From positions 1-64,000 of the forward strand of contig NZ_SMLW01000676.1 in NCBI RefSeq assembly GCF_009711405.1: DNA of 64,000 nt, given 5' to 3'. The stretch comes from Fulvivirga kasyanovii. GTDB taxonomy: Bacteria > Bacteroidota > Bacteroidia > Cytophagales > Cyclobacteriaceae. The notes under the pieces were generated by a model that had not been told where the DNA came from, made no database searches, and saw nothing but the letters and a program-made list of their open reading frames with translations. Made by a program: the position numbers and the translations under genes. Below are positions 28,080-36,244 of this stretch, one piece after another (the stretch's first letter is position 1; each line of letters begins with the position of its first letter).

Positions 28080-28398
28080 GTCTTGATCTTTTAATTTGTG
28101 ATAAGCGTCTGACCAGGCGTTTGTTCTGTCTTTCCATAGAGGCAAGCTTCTCTTTCTGCCTGTCAATGATATCTTTCAGTGAAATAATGGTTTCTTCCGC
28201 TTCCTTTACCCGCTTCTCTAAAGTTTGAGACCATTGCACCCAATTTTGAAGCATGGTATTTTCTGCCTGGATCGTGGCAGTCCTAAGCTCCGCCTGCTTT
28301 ACCTTTTTCTGTACACGGTAGTTAATAATTCCCTCAATACCTTTCCACACTGCGGTAATTATGACTATTGCTACACTGATGGTTTCTACATGTTCCAT
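28063..28398 (-). CDS. TM plus coiled-coil protein
   Basis: The 111-residue product has an N-terminal TM segment (about 6-20) followed by a long amphipathic, highly charged helix ending in a basic tail. Its ATG shares one base with the fibre gene stop (TAATG), which indicates reinitiation. The layout is that of phage i-spanin-like or internal-membrane proteins. No family is recognised. Confidence 0.7.
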   Translation of the reverse strand: MEHVETISVAIVIITAVWKGIEGIINYRVQKKVKQAELRTATIQAENTMLQNWVQWSQTLEKRVKEAEETIISLKDIIDRQKEKLASMERQNKRLVRRLSQIKRSRHEKQQ

Positions 28399-29825
28399 TA
28401 CACCAGCTTTTCAATAGTGAGATTATAGCGGACAACGCTGCCAGGTTGTTCCCGGCTGCTCTGCCCGGTTGTTCTAATGACGGTATCCTCAGTATCCACT
28501 GCAAGCCCGGCTGTCTGTACGTGTTTAATCTCTGGGGGTGTATCGTTAATGAGCAGAGACGCCCAACCCTTTAGCTGATAGGTCGTGATCTTGTAAAAGA
28601 CTATTTCAAACTGGAATGATCCGGTAGGACTTTGCTCAATGGTGTTGGAAATCAACAGCCAGCTACCAATGTAGATCCTGAAAGTCTTCCGGTTCTGGGG
28701 CTGAAACTCTCCATTACCGCAAATTCGTAGGCCTTGTTTGTTTTTTAATTCACCTGCAAGAAGCGTATAAGAAGCGCCCAGCTCCACCTCCTGGGTACCT
28801 GATCCAACCGGTACACCAACCGTTCCGACATTTTTGAACAGCAGTTTGTTTCCAGTCTGAAGCTCCAGAAGTGTTGCGAGCTTCAGGGGTGTAACATAGT
28901 GTTTATCATCCAATCCGCTATTTACGAGCTGCTGGGTGGCTATCCGGGCAAGTCCGGAAACTGTTTCAGAAGCCTCAATAAGTAACGTGGCCAGCAACGA
29001 TTTAAGCTTCTTTGGCGTAACTGCTGTAGCATCGTCACTTCCGGTGTTTACCTGGGTCTGGGTGGCAATGCGCAAAATACCGGCCACGGTTTCCGTTGCC
29101 TGGTCGAGATTGGCCTGGACAATATTCCAGTTGGCCGCCACCTGGGCTGAGGTTCCACTTGTGGTATCAGCGGTACAGTAAATTACATCCCTTACCTGCA
29201 CCGGCTCACCGCCAGCTCCACCGATGAGGCCAGCCGAACTAACGGTGTAGGCATCGCCTTTTTTTGCAGCAGGATAAACAGGATTTGTAGAACAGTTAAT
29301 CGTTCCCTTATCTTTCCATAACCCGGTGATCTTATCTGATATGTAGGCAGCCAGTTTCAGGGGCGTAACAAACTTCTCATCGTTCGTGCCCTGGATTGTT
29401 TCGGTTTGCGTGGCAATACCTGCAATACCTGGTTTAGCCTCTGTAGCAGGATCAATAGAAAAAGAAGGCAGGATACCTGTAGCCACCTGGAAAGAGGTTC
29501 CATCATAAACGAGGTAATGGATCGCTGCTTTAATGTCCCCGGCTTCTAACGGCACAAGCACTCCGTTGGAGATTTTCTTTAACGGTACTGCACCTTTACC
29601 ATCCACATTTAAGGTGGCCGTGCCGGTATTGACTGCATGGAATTTCACTTCCAATGGCAAGCCTTCCCTGTACTTTGAGATGGGTGGGTTCAATGCAAGC
29701 TGATAATTATTTCCCGTACCGGTTGTTTCCCCGAATCCGCCTAAACTATTCTCTACCGGGAAATCCCCGACATATTTGACCTTTTGCAGGTCCAGGTCAC
29801 TTTGGTATCCTCCTATAATGCTCAT
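28398..29825 (-). CDS. Phage-type fibre / receptor-binding protein with three tail-fibre repeats
   Basis: The 475-residue product contains three repeats of about 35 residues of the form 'ET.AGI.RIATQ...N.G.DD...VTPLKL', beginning near residues 127, 240 and 284, as in tail-fibre repeat families of caudate phages. Between the first two is a 'WKDKGTI' module common in phage fibres. The C-terminal 130 residues are beta-rich and would be the receptor-binding tip. No TM or signal peptide is present. It is the clearest viral marker in the operon. It lies 6 bp downstream of the spanin-like pair, and its stop overlaps the next start by one base. Confidence 0.85.
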   Translation of the reverse strand: MSIIGGYQSDLDLQKVKYVGDFPVENSLGGFGETTGTGNNYQLALNPPISKYREGLPLEVKFHAVNTGTATLNVDGKGAVPLKKISNGVLVPLEAGDIKAAIHYLVYDGTSFQVATGILPSFSIDPATEAKPGIAGIATQTETIQGTNDEKFVTPLKLAAYISDKITGLWKDKGTINCSTNPVYPAAKKGDAYTVSSAGLIGGAGGEPVQVRDVIYCTADTTSGTSAQVAANWNIVQANLDQATETVAGILRIATQTQVNTGSDDATAVTPKKLKSLLATLLIEASETVSGLARIATQQLVNSGLDDKHYVTPLKLATLLELQTGNKLLFKNVGTVGVPVGSGTQEVELGASYTLLAGELKNKQGLRICGNGEFQPQNRKTFRIYIGSWLLISNTIEQSPTGSFQFEIVFYKITTYQLKGWASLLINDTPPEIKHVQTAGLAVDTEDTVIRTTGQSSREQPGSVVRYNLTIEKLV

Positions 29826-29831
29826 GTCGTC

Positions 29832-30257
29832 TTACTTTAGAATGACTAAAAATCCTATAACCCCGGCACCAATACCCAGTAGCACCTTCTGACGCTTTTG
29901 CTTTTTGAGCTGCCTTTCTCTAATGGCTACCGTTTTTTCAAGCCCGGAAATGATCTCCTGGTTATGGATATGTACAATTTCCAGGTTGTGCCTTTGTTGT
30001 GTCAACTTTTGCAATGCCATCTCTTTCATAGCGAGCGTGCGTTCAAACAGCAGTAAATTCTGCTCGAGCACCTGGTTAACAGAATCAGCATAAAGGCCAC
30101 TGATTATTAGTTTGGCAATCTGTTTCGATTGGGGTATTGTAAAACTGAAATGGAGTTCATTGTTAATGTAAACCTCCTTCGGTTTCAAATTCAAGGTTTG
30201 CGAAAAAAGTGACCAGTTCATGGTGGTCGTAAGTATCAATAGCAGCAATGTTTTCAT
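29832..30257 (-). CDS. Exported coiled-coil protein with C-terminal TM, start embedded in the upstream gene
   Basis: From the ATG at 30257 the 141-residue product has a signal peptide ('MKTLLLLILTTTMNWSLFSQ'), a beta-type segment, a coiled coil (about 75-115) and a hydrophobic C-terminus ('LLGIGAGVIGFLVIL'). The first 95 bases lie inside the preceding TM/coiled-coil gene in another frame, like the Rz/Rz1 arrangement, but there is no lipobox Cys. I infer a lysis (spanin-like) or envelope-bridging role. Confidence 0.7.
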   Translation of the reverse strand: MKTLLLLILTTTMNWSLFSQTLNLKPKEVYINNELHFSFTIPQSKQIAKLIISGLYADSVNQVLEQNLLLFERTLAMKEMALQKLTQQRHNLEIVHIHNQEIISGLEKTVAIRERQLKKQKRQKVLLGIGAGVIGFLVILK

Positions 30258-30522
30258 TTCTGTTGGTTTTGAGTTGTTGTACCTGTTGTTGATTCTGGAC
30301 GGCCTGTGCTCTAAGGCTGTCTGCCTGGTCATTGAGCTTTCTGATCTCCTGATCATATCCCTTATTGACCTGTAGTAAGGAATCTATTTCCTGCTGAAGC
30401 ACTTGCCGGTCTTCCCGTAGTTCCGCCAGCTCCGGCAAGTCATCTTCCGGCCTGCATATCCAGGCCGAAAGACTGACTATAATCAGCAGCTCGATCAGGA
30501 CAATGATCCTAAACCAGCTCAT
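30163..30522 (-). CDS. Rz-like (i-spanin-like) TM/coiled-coil protein
   Basis: The start at ATG 30522 ('MSWFRIIVLIELL') gives 119 residues: one N-terminal TM segment, then a periplasmic coiled coil rich in Glu, Gln and Leu (about 30-90). This is the usual layout of phage inner-membrane spanins. It overlaps the holin-like gene by 14 bases upstream and hosts the start of the next gene. Sequence similarity to named spanins cannot be shown by eye, so the call rests on layout and position. Confidence 0.7.
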   Translation of the reverse strand: MSWFRIIVLIELLIIVSLSAWICRPEDDLPELAELREDRQVLQQEIDSLLQVNKGYDQEIRKLNDQADSLRAQAVQNQQQVQQLKTNRNENIAAIDTYDHHELVTFFANLEFETEGGLH

Positions 30523-30868
30523 TGTCTTTTGACCTGTTACTTCCTGTTCCTCCCAGGTATGACAGCAGCGTGTCAATGATCAGCTTGTGAAATACGAGGG
30601 TAAATATGAACGAACGCAGCAGTAGCTCTATCCCGGTGATGTCATAGCCCCTCAAAAAGTAAAGCAGGGTACCGTAGGCTAGGCCTAATATGACCACGCG
30701 GTAGCGGGTACGGATCTCCAGGCCTGTCAGGTTTTTGATAAAAAGCCTGACCTTGCTGGTATTGGCCACATGTGCAATCAGGATAAAGGTCAGGATGTAA
30801 GTCCAGTCCAGGCCAGCGATGTAAAACAATAGCTGGTCTAATAGTGATGTTAGAATTTCAGTGTTCAT
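30509..30868 (-). CDS. Holin-like multi-TM protein
   Basis: The 119-residue product has three to four hydrophobic segments (about 10-35, 56-72, 82-105) with short charged loops and a polar C-terminal tail. Size, topology and position just before a spanin-like gene match phage holins. It would permeabilise the inner membrane at lysis. A structural virion membrane protein is the alternative. Confidence 0.65.
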   Translation of the reverse strand: MNTEILTSLLDQLLFYIAGLDWTYILTFILIAHVANTSKVRLFIKNLTGLEIRTRYRVVILGLAYGTLLYFLRGYDITGIELLLRSFIFTLVFHKLIIDTLLSYLGGTGSNRSKDNELV

Positions 30869-30900
30869 GATTGTTTGTTGTTATTGGTGAATAAAAATTT

Positions 30901-31278
30901 TTATGTAACTGCCGGAAAGACTACATTATGCAGTTCCCGCACATCTGATCTCTTGAAGGTGCCGCTCTCTTCCATTTTCTTGTATAACTTCAGGCCCTTT
31001 TGCCTGGTGTGTGCATCAAGTGTGCCCGTCCGGTATTTGTCCATTATGCCCAGCCATGTGTACCGTGCGAGCAGTTCCAGATCCTGATAGGTCAGTTTAT
31101 ACATCGCGCTGTCCATTTTCATTTTGTCAAGCTTAATGCCTTCCTGTCCTGCTGACTCCAGCCACTTCCTGGTGAGCCACTGGCTTAATACCTTCTTTCC
31201 CAGCGGGGTATATGCCCACACCAGGTATCCTGCTCCCGCAAAGACAGAGATTCCGAACAGTATGGAGAGCTTTTTCAT
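30901..31278 (-). CDS. Single-TM hypothetical protein
   Basis: The 125-residue product has an N-terminal hydrophobic segment (about 5-23) followed by a helical domain with no named family. Its start overlaps the upstream gene by 4 bases (ATGA). It is one of the series of single-TM proteins that make up this operon. Confidence 0.7.
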   Translation of the reverse strand: MKKLSILFGISVFAGAGYLVWAYTPLGKKVLSQWLTRKWLESAGQEGIKLDKMKMDSAMYKLTYQDLELLARYTWLGIMDKYRTGTLDAHTRQKGLKLYKKMEESGTFKRSDVRELHNVVFPAVT

Positions 31279-31529
31279 TGCCTTAGCTGGTTTAGGTGTT
31301 TGATAATGATCTCCATCTTTGTTTTGATCTCTTCTGCCTGGTGGTTCTTTATGATGTTTTTCAATATGTTGGCGATAACAGCAATGCAGGCACCCGCTGT
31401 CACCAGGCCTACCACAATGGTGATCATGGTGTTTGTAGTCAGGGTAATGCTGACATCGGTTTTTACTCCTTCTTCGCCCAGCACCCTGTCGAGATAGCCT
31501 TTAAGACTGGTTTTATTTGTTTCTGCCAT
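31275..31529 (-). CDS. Small protein with a central TM segment
   Basis: The 84-residue product has a polar N-terminus of about 34 residues, a TM segment near 36-56 ('ITIVVGLVTAGACIAVIA') and a charged helical tail. It lies 1 bp after the peptidoglycan-binding gene. No family is recognised; a membrane-vesicle protein of a virion would fit. Confidence 0.65.
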   Translation of the reverse strand: MAETNKTSLKGYLDRVLGEEGVKTDVSITLTTNTMITIVVGLVTAGACIAVIANILKNIIKNHQAEEIKTKMEIIIKHLNQLRQ

Positions 31530-31530
31530 T

Positions 31531-32019
31531 TTATCTTGTGTTTAATTGTTCATAGACCGGTCTATCCATCTGGTACTTTTGATAAGTGGCCTCATCAAGC
31601 GTAGCTGATTTCAGATGTTTCAGGAGCTTCTCTTCAGTTGCCTTATCAAACTCACCGGACACTTTTCCTGTCCAGCCGTAGTTTCTCATGAGCCACACCT
31701 GCAAGCGCTCAACTCTTTTGCCTTTGCTTCCAAGCCTCAATGGAAATTCGTCTGCTTTGGGAGCGGGTTGTACCTGCTCCTTAGTAACCTGCTGCTGAGC
31801 TGGGCTTTTCTCCTGAACGGGATCGGCTTTTTGCTTCTTCGGATTTATTGGAGGGGCATCCTTAACAATGGTTTTTGCTCCGGGCTTTTCTGAAGTCGGT
31901 TTCCTTGTTTGACCAGGTATAGCCATTTGGTTTTTTCTGTTCAGGTAGTATGCTAAAGCCCCCAGTCCAATCAATCCGGCCACTACACCTGATGTGATAA
32001 GAATTTGCTTCTTTGTCAT
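31531..32019 (-). CDS. Membrane-anchored peptidoglycan-binding protein
   Basis: The 162-residue product has a TM segment at about 7-25, a Pro/Lys/Gln-rich linker (about 33-88) and a C-terminal PG_binding_1-like domain ('LRLGSKGKRVERLQVWL...VSGEFDKATEEKL'). It should tie a membrane to the cell wall. It overlaps the next upstream gene by 4 bases; that gene encodes a second protein of the same kind. Confidence 0.8.
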   Translation of the reverse strand: MTKKQILITSGVVAGLIGLGALAYYLNRKNQMAIPGQTRKPTSEKPGAKTIVKDAPPINPKKQKADPVQEKSPAQQQVTKEQVQPAPKADEFPLRLGSKGKRVERLQVWLMRNYGWTGKVSGEFDKATEEKLLKHLKSATLDEATYQKYQMDRPVYEQLNTR

Positions 32020-32402
32020 GCTTTCAGGTTTTGAATGTCCGATTGGCTAAAGCTGTCCTTGCCCAGGTATTTTTTGGCATTGGAAAGTGTAAGGTTTCCG
32101 AACTGCCCATCCACTCCATCTCCCGTGCTGCCTGTTTTTCCAAGATCAGCGCCTTTTTTCTTTAGTGCCCTTTGCAGGATCTTCACATCCGGATGACATG
32201 TGCCAAAGGTTAGGGGGTAGGTGCTGCTTTTGCACTGAAAGCCACGACTTGTACCTGCCACACTGGTTTCGTTATAATCCCCTGACGTGGAACGTCTCTT
32301 TCTGCGGTAATACCAGATACCTATTCCGATCGCTGCGGCAATAGCAATACCACCACCGATCCAGATTAAATTTTCATCTATCTTGAAATTCTCGTTTTTC
32401 AT
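32016..32402 (-). CDS. Second membrane-anchored peptidoglycan-binding-like protein
   Basis: The 128-residue product has a TM segment (about 12-31) followed by a basic patch and a domain with 'HPDVKILQRALKKKG' and 'VDGQFGNLTLSNAKKYL', the hallmarks of PG_binding_1 folds. It also has two Cys residues. It resembles its downstream neighbour in layout and probably arose by duplication of the design. Confidence 0.75.
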   Translation of the reverse strand: MKNENFKIDENLIWIGGGIAIAAAIGIGIWYYRRKRRSTSGDYNETSVAGTSRGFQCKSSTYPLTFGTCHPDVKILQRALKKKGADLGKTGSTGDGVDGQFGNLTLSNAKKYLGKDSFSQSDIQNLKA

Positions 32403-32412
32403 GTTTTTGTAT

Positions 32413-32901
32413 TTATGGTTTCCTGTAATCCGGTTTGCTGTTGACGATGTCGAGTATCTTTCTGATTTCGTTGTCGTTCATGCGGTCATAAAAAGTATCA
32501 ATGAGGTTTTCCTTATGATACCTGTTGTAGGCTACGCTCACCTGTGACACCTGCACTTTGTCTTTGAGCTTCCTGAAAACAGCATAGATCCTGTTTTCCT
32601 CATCATTGATCCAACCCCAGGAATTGTGTATCTCATCTGCATACTGTTTGGCAGCTTCTTCTTTCAATACCAGGATTTTGGAACCTGCCTTTTTAAGTGC
32701 CTTGTCCTTGTAATCAAGGTCAAAGGCTGCACTGGCAGACAGTCCTGCGGTTGCAGGTGTAAGCTGTTTGTTCAGCTCTTCCATAAAGCGGGCGGCCAGC
32801 CTGTCCTGCCGCTTTCTTTTCCAGGAATAAAGCAGTGCCACCACGAGAAGGGTAGCCGCTGTAGCTCCCGTGATTTTCAGTGTCTCTCTGTTTATCTTCA
32901 T
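32413..32901 (-). CDS. Single-TM hypothetical protein
   Basis: The start is set at ATG 32901 ('MKINRETL'), which overlaps the upstream stop by 4 bases; a longer frame upstream is Cys/His-rich nonsense overlapping the neighbour. The 162-residue product has a TM segment at about 12-28, then a basic helical cytosolic or lumenal domain. No family is recognised. Confidence 0.7.
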   Translation of the reverse strand: MKINRETLKITGATAATLLVVALLYSWKRKRQDRLAARFMEELNKQLTPATAGLSASAAFDLDYKDKALKKAGSKILVLKEEAAKQYADEIHNSWGWINDEENRIYAVFRKLKDKVQVSQVSVAYNRYHKENLIDTFYDRMNDNEIRKILDIVNSKPDYRKP

Positions 32902-33341
32902 TTCAGTAGTTGGGCTAATCGTCCTTGGGGCATAAGCATAGCTGCATCTGTCAAATCCGCTTTCCTTGCGGTGTTGAACAAAATGAAAAGGATGGCTGCA
33001 ACAACACCTGCAAGCGTCAGGGGTATAGCTATGGAAAGGGTTTTGGTCAAACCCTTTCCAAAACCCAGAATGTTGCTGCCAATCCCTGTAAAATCGGCAA
33101 TAGCACGCCCGGTAGCCGAAGAAACGTCTATGTCGTTTTTCTTCAGCCATTTGTTGAAGTCTGCACTGGTGGTACAGGCAGTTGCACCATTCGACTGCCA
33201 GGTCATGAGCCATATCATTTTTGCATTCTCATGGCCCATTTCCTTTTTGAGCTTATTGAAATATGCCCGCCACATGTCGCACGGACTACTGCTTTCCGGT
33301 ATGACAAAGGTTTTGTCTGACACTTTTATCGTTGTTGCCAT
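32898..33341 (-). CDS. Hypothetical protein with C-proximal TM segment
   Basis: The 147-residue product has a soluble N-terminal domain of about 95 residues with two Cys, then a glycine-containing linker and one TM segment (about 104-124). It is followed by a 4-base overlap with the next gene. No family is recognised. It fits the pattern of small membrane-bound structural proteins of this operon. Confidence 0.7.
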   Translation of the reverse strand: MATTIKVSDKTFVIPESSSPCDMWRAYFNKLKKEMGHENAKMIWLMTWQSNGATACTTSADFNKWLKKNDIDVSSATGRAIADFTGIGSNILGFGKGLTKTLSIAIPLTLAGVVAAILFILFNTARKADLTDAAMLMPQGRLAQLLK

Positions 33342-33344
33342 TTA

Positions 33345-33536
33345 TTACTGTTTCTCTATGGTTACTTCCCGTATCGTTTGCTCTATCTCTGCTTTACTGA
33401 TCCCCAGGTCTCCCAGTACATTTTTCAGCCTGCGCTTTACAGCCGCTTCTTTTTGGATGGCCTGCTGCCGGTCATAGTTGATATACAACTGCCTGCCCAG
33501 CCAGAAGCCGATTGCCAGGGCTGCCACCGTCTTCAT
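33345..33536 (-). CDS. Small N-terminally hydrophobic protein
   Basis: The 63-residue product has a short hydrophobic N-terminus ('VAALAIGFWLG') and a charged helical tail. Its start overlaps the amidase-like gene stop by 4 bases. It may be membrane-anchored. No function is visible. Confidence 0.6.
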   Translation of the reverse strand: MKTVAALAIGFWLGRQLYINYDRQQAIQKEAAVKRRLKNVLGDLGISKAEIEQTIREVTIEKQ

Positions 33537-34039
33537 AGCTTACCACTTGTTTTTTTGTAAATATTCTTGTCAGGGATTCCGATCTCTTCAAGCCATTCAG
33601 CGACTTCAAAGCCAGGATTGAGGGCGTCCTTCTTATTAGGCACCTCGTCAAAACCCATCACTAGCAGGTGTGGATGGCGCTTGACATAGTATTTCACTAT
33701 GGTCTCCAGTGTTTCCCTTTGGGCTTCGGTTCGGGTGTCCTCATTGGTTTCCATATCTTCGGATCTTCCTCCGGAGTAAGCCAGATACCTGGCAAGTCCA
33801 TTCAGGCCATTCACCCCTTCGGATATTCCCCATAGGTCTACCTCATTCGGGAGTCCTTCGGGGATGATGGCCTGAAGGCTGCCGTCCTGAAGGACGAGGT
33901 CATCAATGCCAGGTCTGTTCCACCCTTTGCCACCATGAGCCAGGGAAGAGGTATGTAGGCCGATAAGCTCTGCTTTTGTATATGCCTGTGCAGCCATTGT
34001 TTCGGTTGACATCAGGATCAGGTAATCAGGTTTTTTCAT
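33533..34039 (-). CDS. Amidase_2-fold protein lacking all zinc ligands (pseudo-enzyme)
   Basis: The 168-residue product aligns by eye along its whole length with phage type N-acetylmuramoyl-L-alanine amidases: the first strand, 'LVLQDGSL', 'ARYLAYSGG', 'DTRTEAQRETLETIVKYY', and the 'GxxxVP..NPGFEVAEWL' end. The residues that bind zinc in the T7-lysozyme fold are all changed: the first His is Met10, the His before the 'DG' turn is Asp46, the His of 'GHRD' is Phe130 and the Cys of 'CPGF' is Asn141. It should therefore keep the fold and possibly murein binding, but not catalysis. It lies between the CHAP-like and a small membrane gene. Confidence 0.75.
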   Translation of the reverse strand: MKKPDYLILMSTETMAAQAYTKAELIGLHTSSLAHGGKGWNRPGIDDLVLQDGSLQAIIPEGLPNEVDLWGISEGVNGLNGLARYLAYSGGRSEDMETNEDTRTEAQRETLETIVKYYVKRHPHLLVMGFDEVPNKKDALNPGFEVAEWLEEIGIPDKNIYKKTSGKL

Positions 34040-34070
34040 TGTTTTAAATGTTTGGAGTTGATGTTAGTTT

Positions 34071-34505
34071 TTAAGCTTTAAGCAGTCTTCGAAAACCCAG
34101 GAGCTTGCTGGCTTCATAGGGAGCAATACACACCATATTGCTTTGGTTTCCTCCCAGGCAATAGATCAGCTTCTTATCTTCGGAATAGCTGATAAAAATC
34201 CCAACGTGGCCTTTCCAGCTTGCCGGGCTTTCCCGCCAGAAGATGACAATGTCGCCGGGTTTGGGAGCAGTCCTGATCACCTGGCCGACCTTTAACCAGG
34301 AGCGGGCTGTGGCCTGCTTTGACCGTTGCAGGCCTGCTTTCAGCGCACACCAGTTCATAAATACAGAGCACCAACTGGTTTCATCGTCAATGATGCCTTT
34401 AAAGCCGGTTTCCCAGGAATAGTTGATGATCGTTGGATTGTGAAGTTTTCCGGGGACTTCTTTGACCCCGTACTGGCTTAGTGCGATGTTTATTAATGGT
34501 ATCAT
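34071..34505 (-). CDS. CHAP/NlpC-P60-type cysteine peptidoglycan hydrolase (TIGR02594-like)
   Basis: The 144-residue product has a papain-like hydrolase signature: Cys46 in 'SWCSVFMNWC', His100 in 'GHVGIFIS' and Asn120 in 'GGNQSN'. All active-site positions are intact. There is no signal peptide or TM, so export would need a holin or virion packaging. It overlaps the beta-propeller gene stop by 4 bases. It likely cuts murein peptide cross-links at entry or lysis. Confidence 0.85.
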   Translation of the reverse strand: MIPLINIALSQYGVKEVPGKLHNPTIINYSWETGFKGIIDDETSWCSVFMNWCALKAGLQRSKQATARSWLKVGQVIRTAPKPGDIVIFWRESPASWKGHVGIFISYSEDKKLIYCLGGNQSNMVCIAPYEASKLLGFRRLLKA

Positions 34506-36244
34506 ATTGTTGTTATTGTTTTGAGTTGTTTTGTTTCATTTTTTGGAAGCAGTTCCCGCATCTCGAACTGCTTATACCAGATCACCATAGAAATGGTCTG
34601 CTTTGGCCCGAGGGAAAACCCCCAGCCGGTACGCCCGTCCAGCATTGTGTTTTTAAGTCCTCCGGCTTCTGCCACATTTTGGAAATCGCGAGGGCTTTGA
34701 TAATGGCTTAGTGACAGTGGTGTTTTTTTGATCCTGCCTGTAGCGTTTTGTTCCTCCACATGAAGTACATGCGGACGTGTGGTGCCAGAAAAAATAAATT
34801 TAACATGCCCTACGATGGCCGGGTCAGACTGAAAATGCTTGCTCTTCAGAAAGTAGTCTTCGTCTGTCGTGACCTGGCTGCTGCCAGCAGGGTTATCGGC
34901 CAGTATGGTTTCATCGGCTGTGCCTCCGGTTATAAAAACTGTTGATCCCGACAGGGCTATTCCTGTATACCCATTAGATGGAGCGGGAATGACATTAATA
35001 CTTCCTCCTGAGCTGACCAGACTCATTTGATCGGTGTTTATTGAAGTCACATACAGGAGCCTGTTAGAATCATTGTAACTCATCGCTCCCGGAAGGTGGC
35101 CCAGATCAAGGGTTTCCAGGCTGATCTCATCTCCAATGATCCCTATCGATAAAAGCTTTTGACTATCCTCGAAGGCAACGTACATGATGTTGTCGGGTGG
35201 AAACCAGCGTATGGATGAAGCCCTGCCTATGGTGTTAATCAGCGCTATCCGCTCGTACATGGTGTTAAAGACAATAACTTTCCCATCCCAGGCTGCATAG
35301 ATGTCTCCACTCGCACCATTTATGGCTATGGCTGTCAGGTTTCTGCCTGCCACCAGTGAGTTGGCTACTTCTTCTGTCATCGTATCAATAATGGTAATAT
35401 CTCCGCTGACCAGATTAGCGATATAGAGATGGCCGGTGATCTTGTCAAAGGCTATATCTAAAGGTCTGACACCAGGGGGTTCAATAACACGGCTCACCTC
35501 CAGGTTCAGATCGATCACGCTGATGGTGTTTGACACTGACCCTGCTACATACACTTTACCATATGCAGCACTGGCCGGATCATCATTGACTGCTATTGCC
35601 ACTGGTGAGTTATAGCCGGGAAAAGAAGAGGGTTCCAATTGAATGGCCTTTACCAGTTTTCCCGTGCTGGTTACGACTGTTACCGAATCGGAAAGCTGGT
35701 TGGTGATATAGGCATATCCGTTGGCCGGATTCACTACCACACGCTGAGGATGGATGCCGGTAACAATGCTTTCTTTTGGCTCCAGGTCTTCCACATCGGA
35801 AGGAAGGGAAGGGCTGAGCGGCAGGCCACGATTGCCACCCCACATAAAGACTTTTCTTTCCTGGTCTGAATGATTGGTAATACTGATCTGCGTGGAGCTG
35901 TAGCCCGCCAGCGGGTGCAACTGTTTTTGCTTTTCCCTTTTAGCGATGTAGGCTTTTAGCAGGTCACGACCTTTCTTTTCAATCCGCCTGAGTTTCTTTT
36001 TCTTTTTTTGGGGATTGCTATTATCAGAAACATCTATTACGCCCTGCTTTGTACCAAAGCGCTTCAGGTCTTCCTTGTACTGATCTTCCGGTGTTTTTAC
36101 CACCTTTTGAGGACTGAAAGAGTCCATTGCTGTATCATCAACGGAAGGGGTGTTTTGATCACGCTTTTTTAGCAGCATAGAACAGACTAGCCCCACTCCG
36201 GCAGTGGCAGTAGCAATCAACCCTATTTTCAATCCTTTGTTCAT
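34502..36244 (-). CDS. Membrane-anchored YncE-like beta-propeller protein
   Basis: The 580-residue product has a TM segment at about 5-25, a basic linker with 'KKKKKLRRIEKKGR', then seven or so YVTN-type blades such as 'PQRVVVNPANGYAYITN' and 'LDIAFDKITGHLYIAN'. A C-terminal beta-rich domain of about 120 residues follows. It is the largest protein of the operon. Its ATG shares one base with the upstream stop (TGATG). A surface spike or adhesin that binds ligand through the propeller is the likely role. Such propellers are not usual in phage structural operons. Confidence 0.8.
   Translation of the reverse strand: MNKGLKIGLIATATAGVGLVCSMLLKKRDQNTPSVDDTAMDSFSPQKVVKTPEDQYKEDLKRFGTKQGVIDVSDNSNPQKKKKKLRRIEKKGRDLLKAYIAKREKQKQLHPLAGYSSTQISITNHSDQERKVFMWGGNRGLPLSPSLPSDVEDLEPKESIVTGIHPQRVVVNPANGYAYITNQLSDSVTVVTSTGKLVKAIQLEPSSFPGYNSPVAIAVNDDPASAAYGKVYVAGSVSNTISVIDLNLEVSRVIEPPGVRPLDIAFDKITGHLYIANLVSGDITIIDTMTEEVANSLVAGRNLTAIAINGASGDIYAAWDGKVIVFNTMYERIALINTIGRASSIRWFPPDNIMYVAFEDSQKLLSIGIIGDEISLETLDLGHLPGAMSYNDSNRLLYVTSINTDQMSLVSSGGSINVIPAPSNGYTGIALSGSTVFITGGTADETILADNPAGSSQVTTDEDYFLKSKHFQSDPAIVGHVKFIFSGTTRPHVLHVEEQNATGRIKKTPLSLSHYQSPRDFQNVAEAGGLKNTMLDGRTGWGFSLGPKQTISMVIWYKQFEMRELLPKNETKQLKTITTI

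Noticed and set aside
32902..33213. N-terminal extension of the 32413-32901 gene
   Set aside because: The extra residues are Cys/His/Arg-rich, lie within the overlapping neighbour's frame, and the ATG at 32901 gives the usual 4-base overlap.
32626..33477. 283-codon plus-strand frame in the virus-like operon
   Set aside because: It is antisense to three coupled genes and its translation has no recognisable domain.
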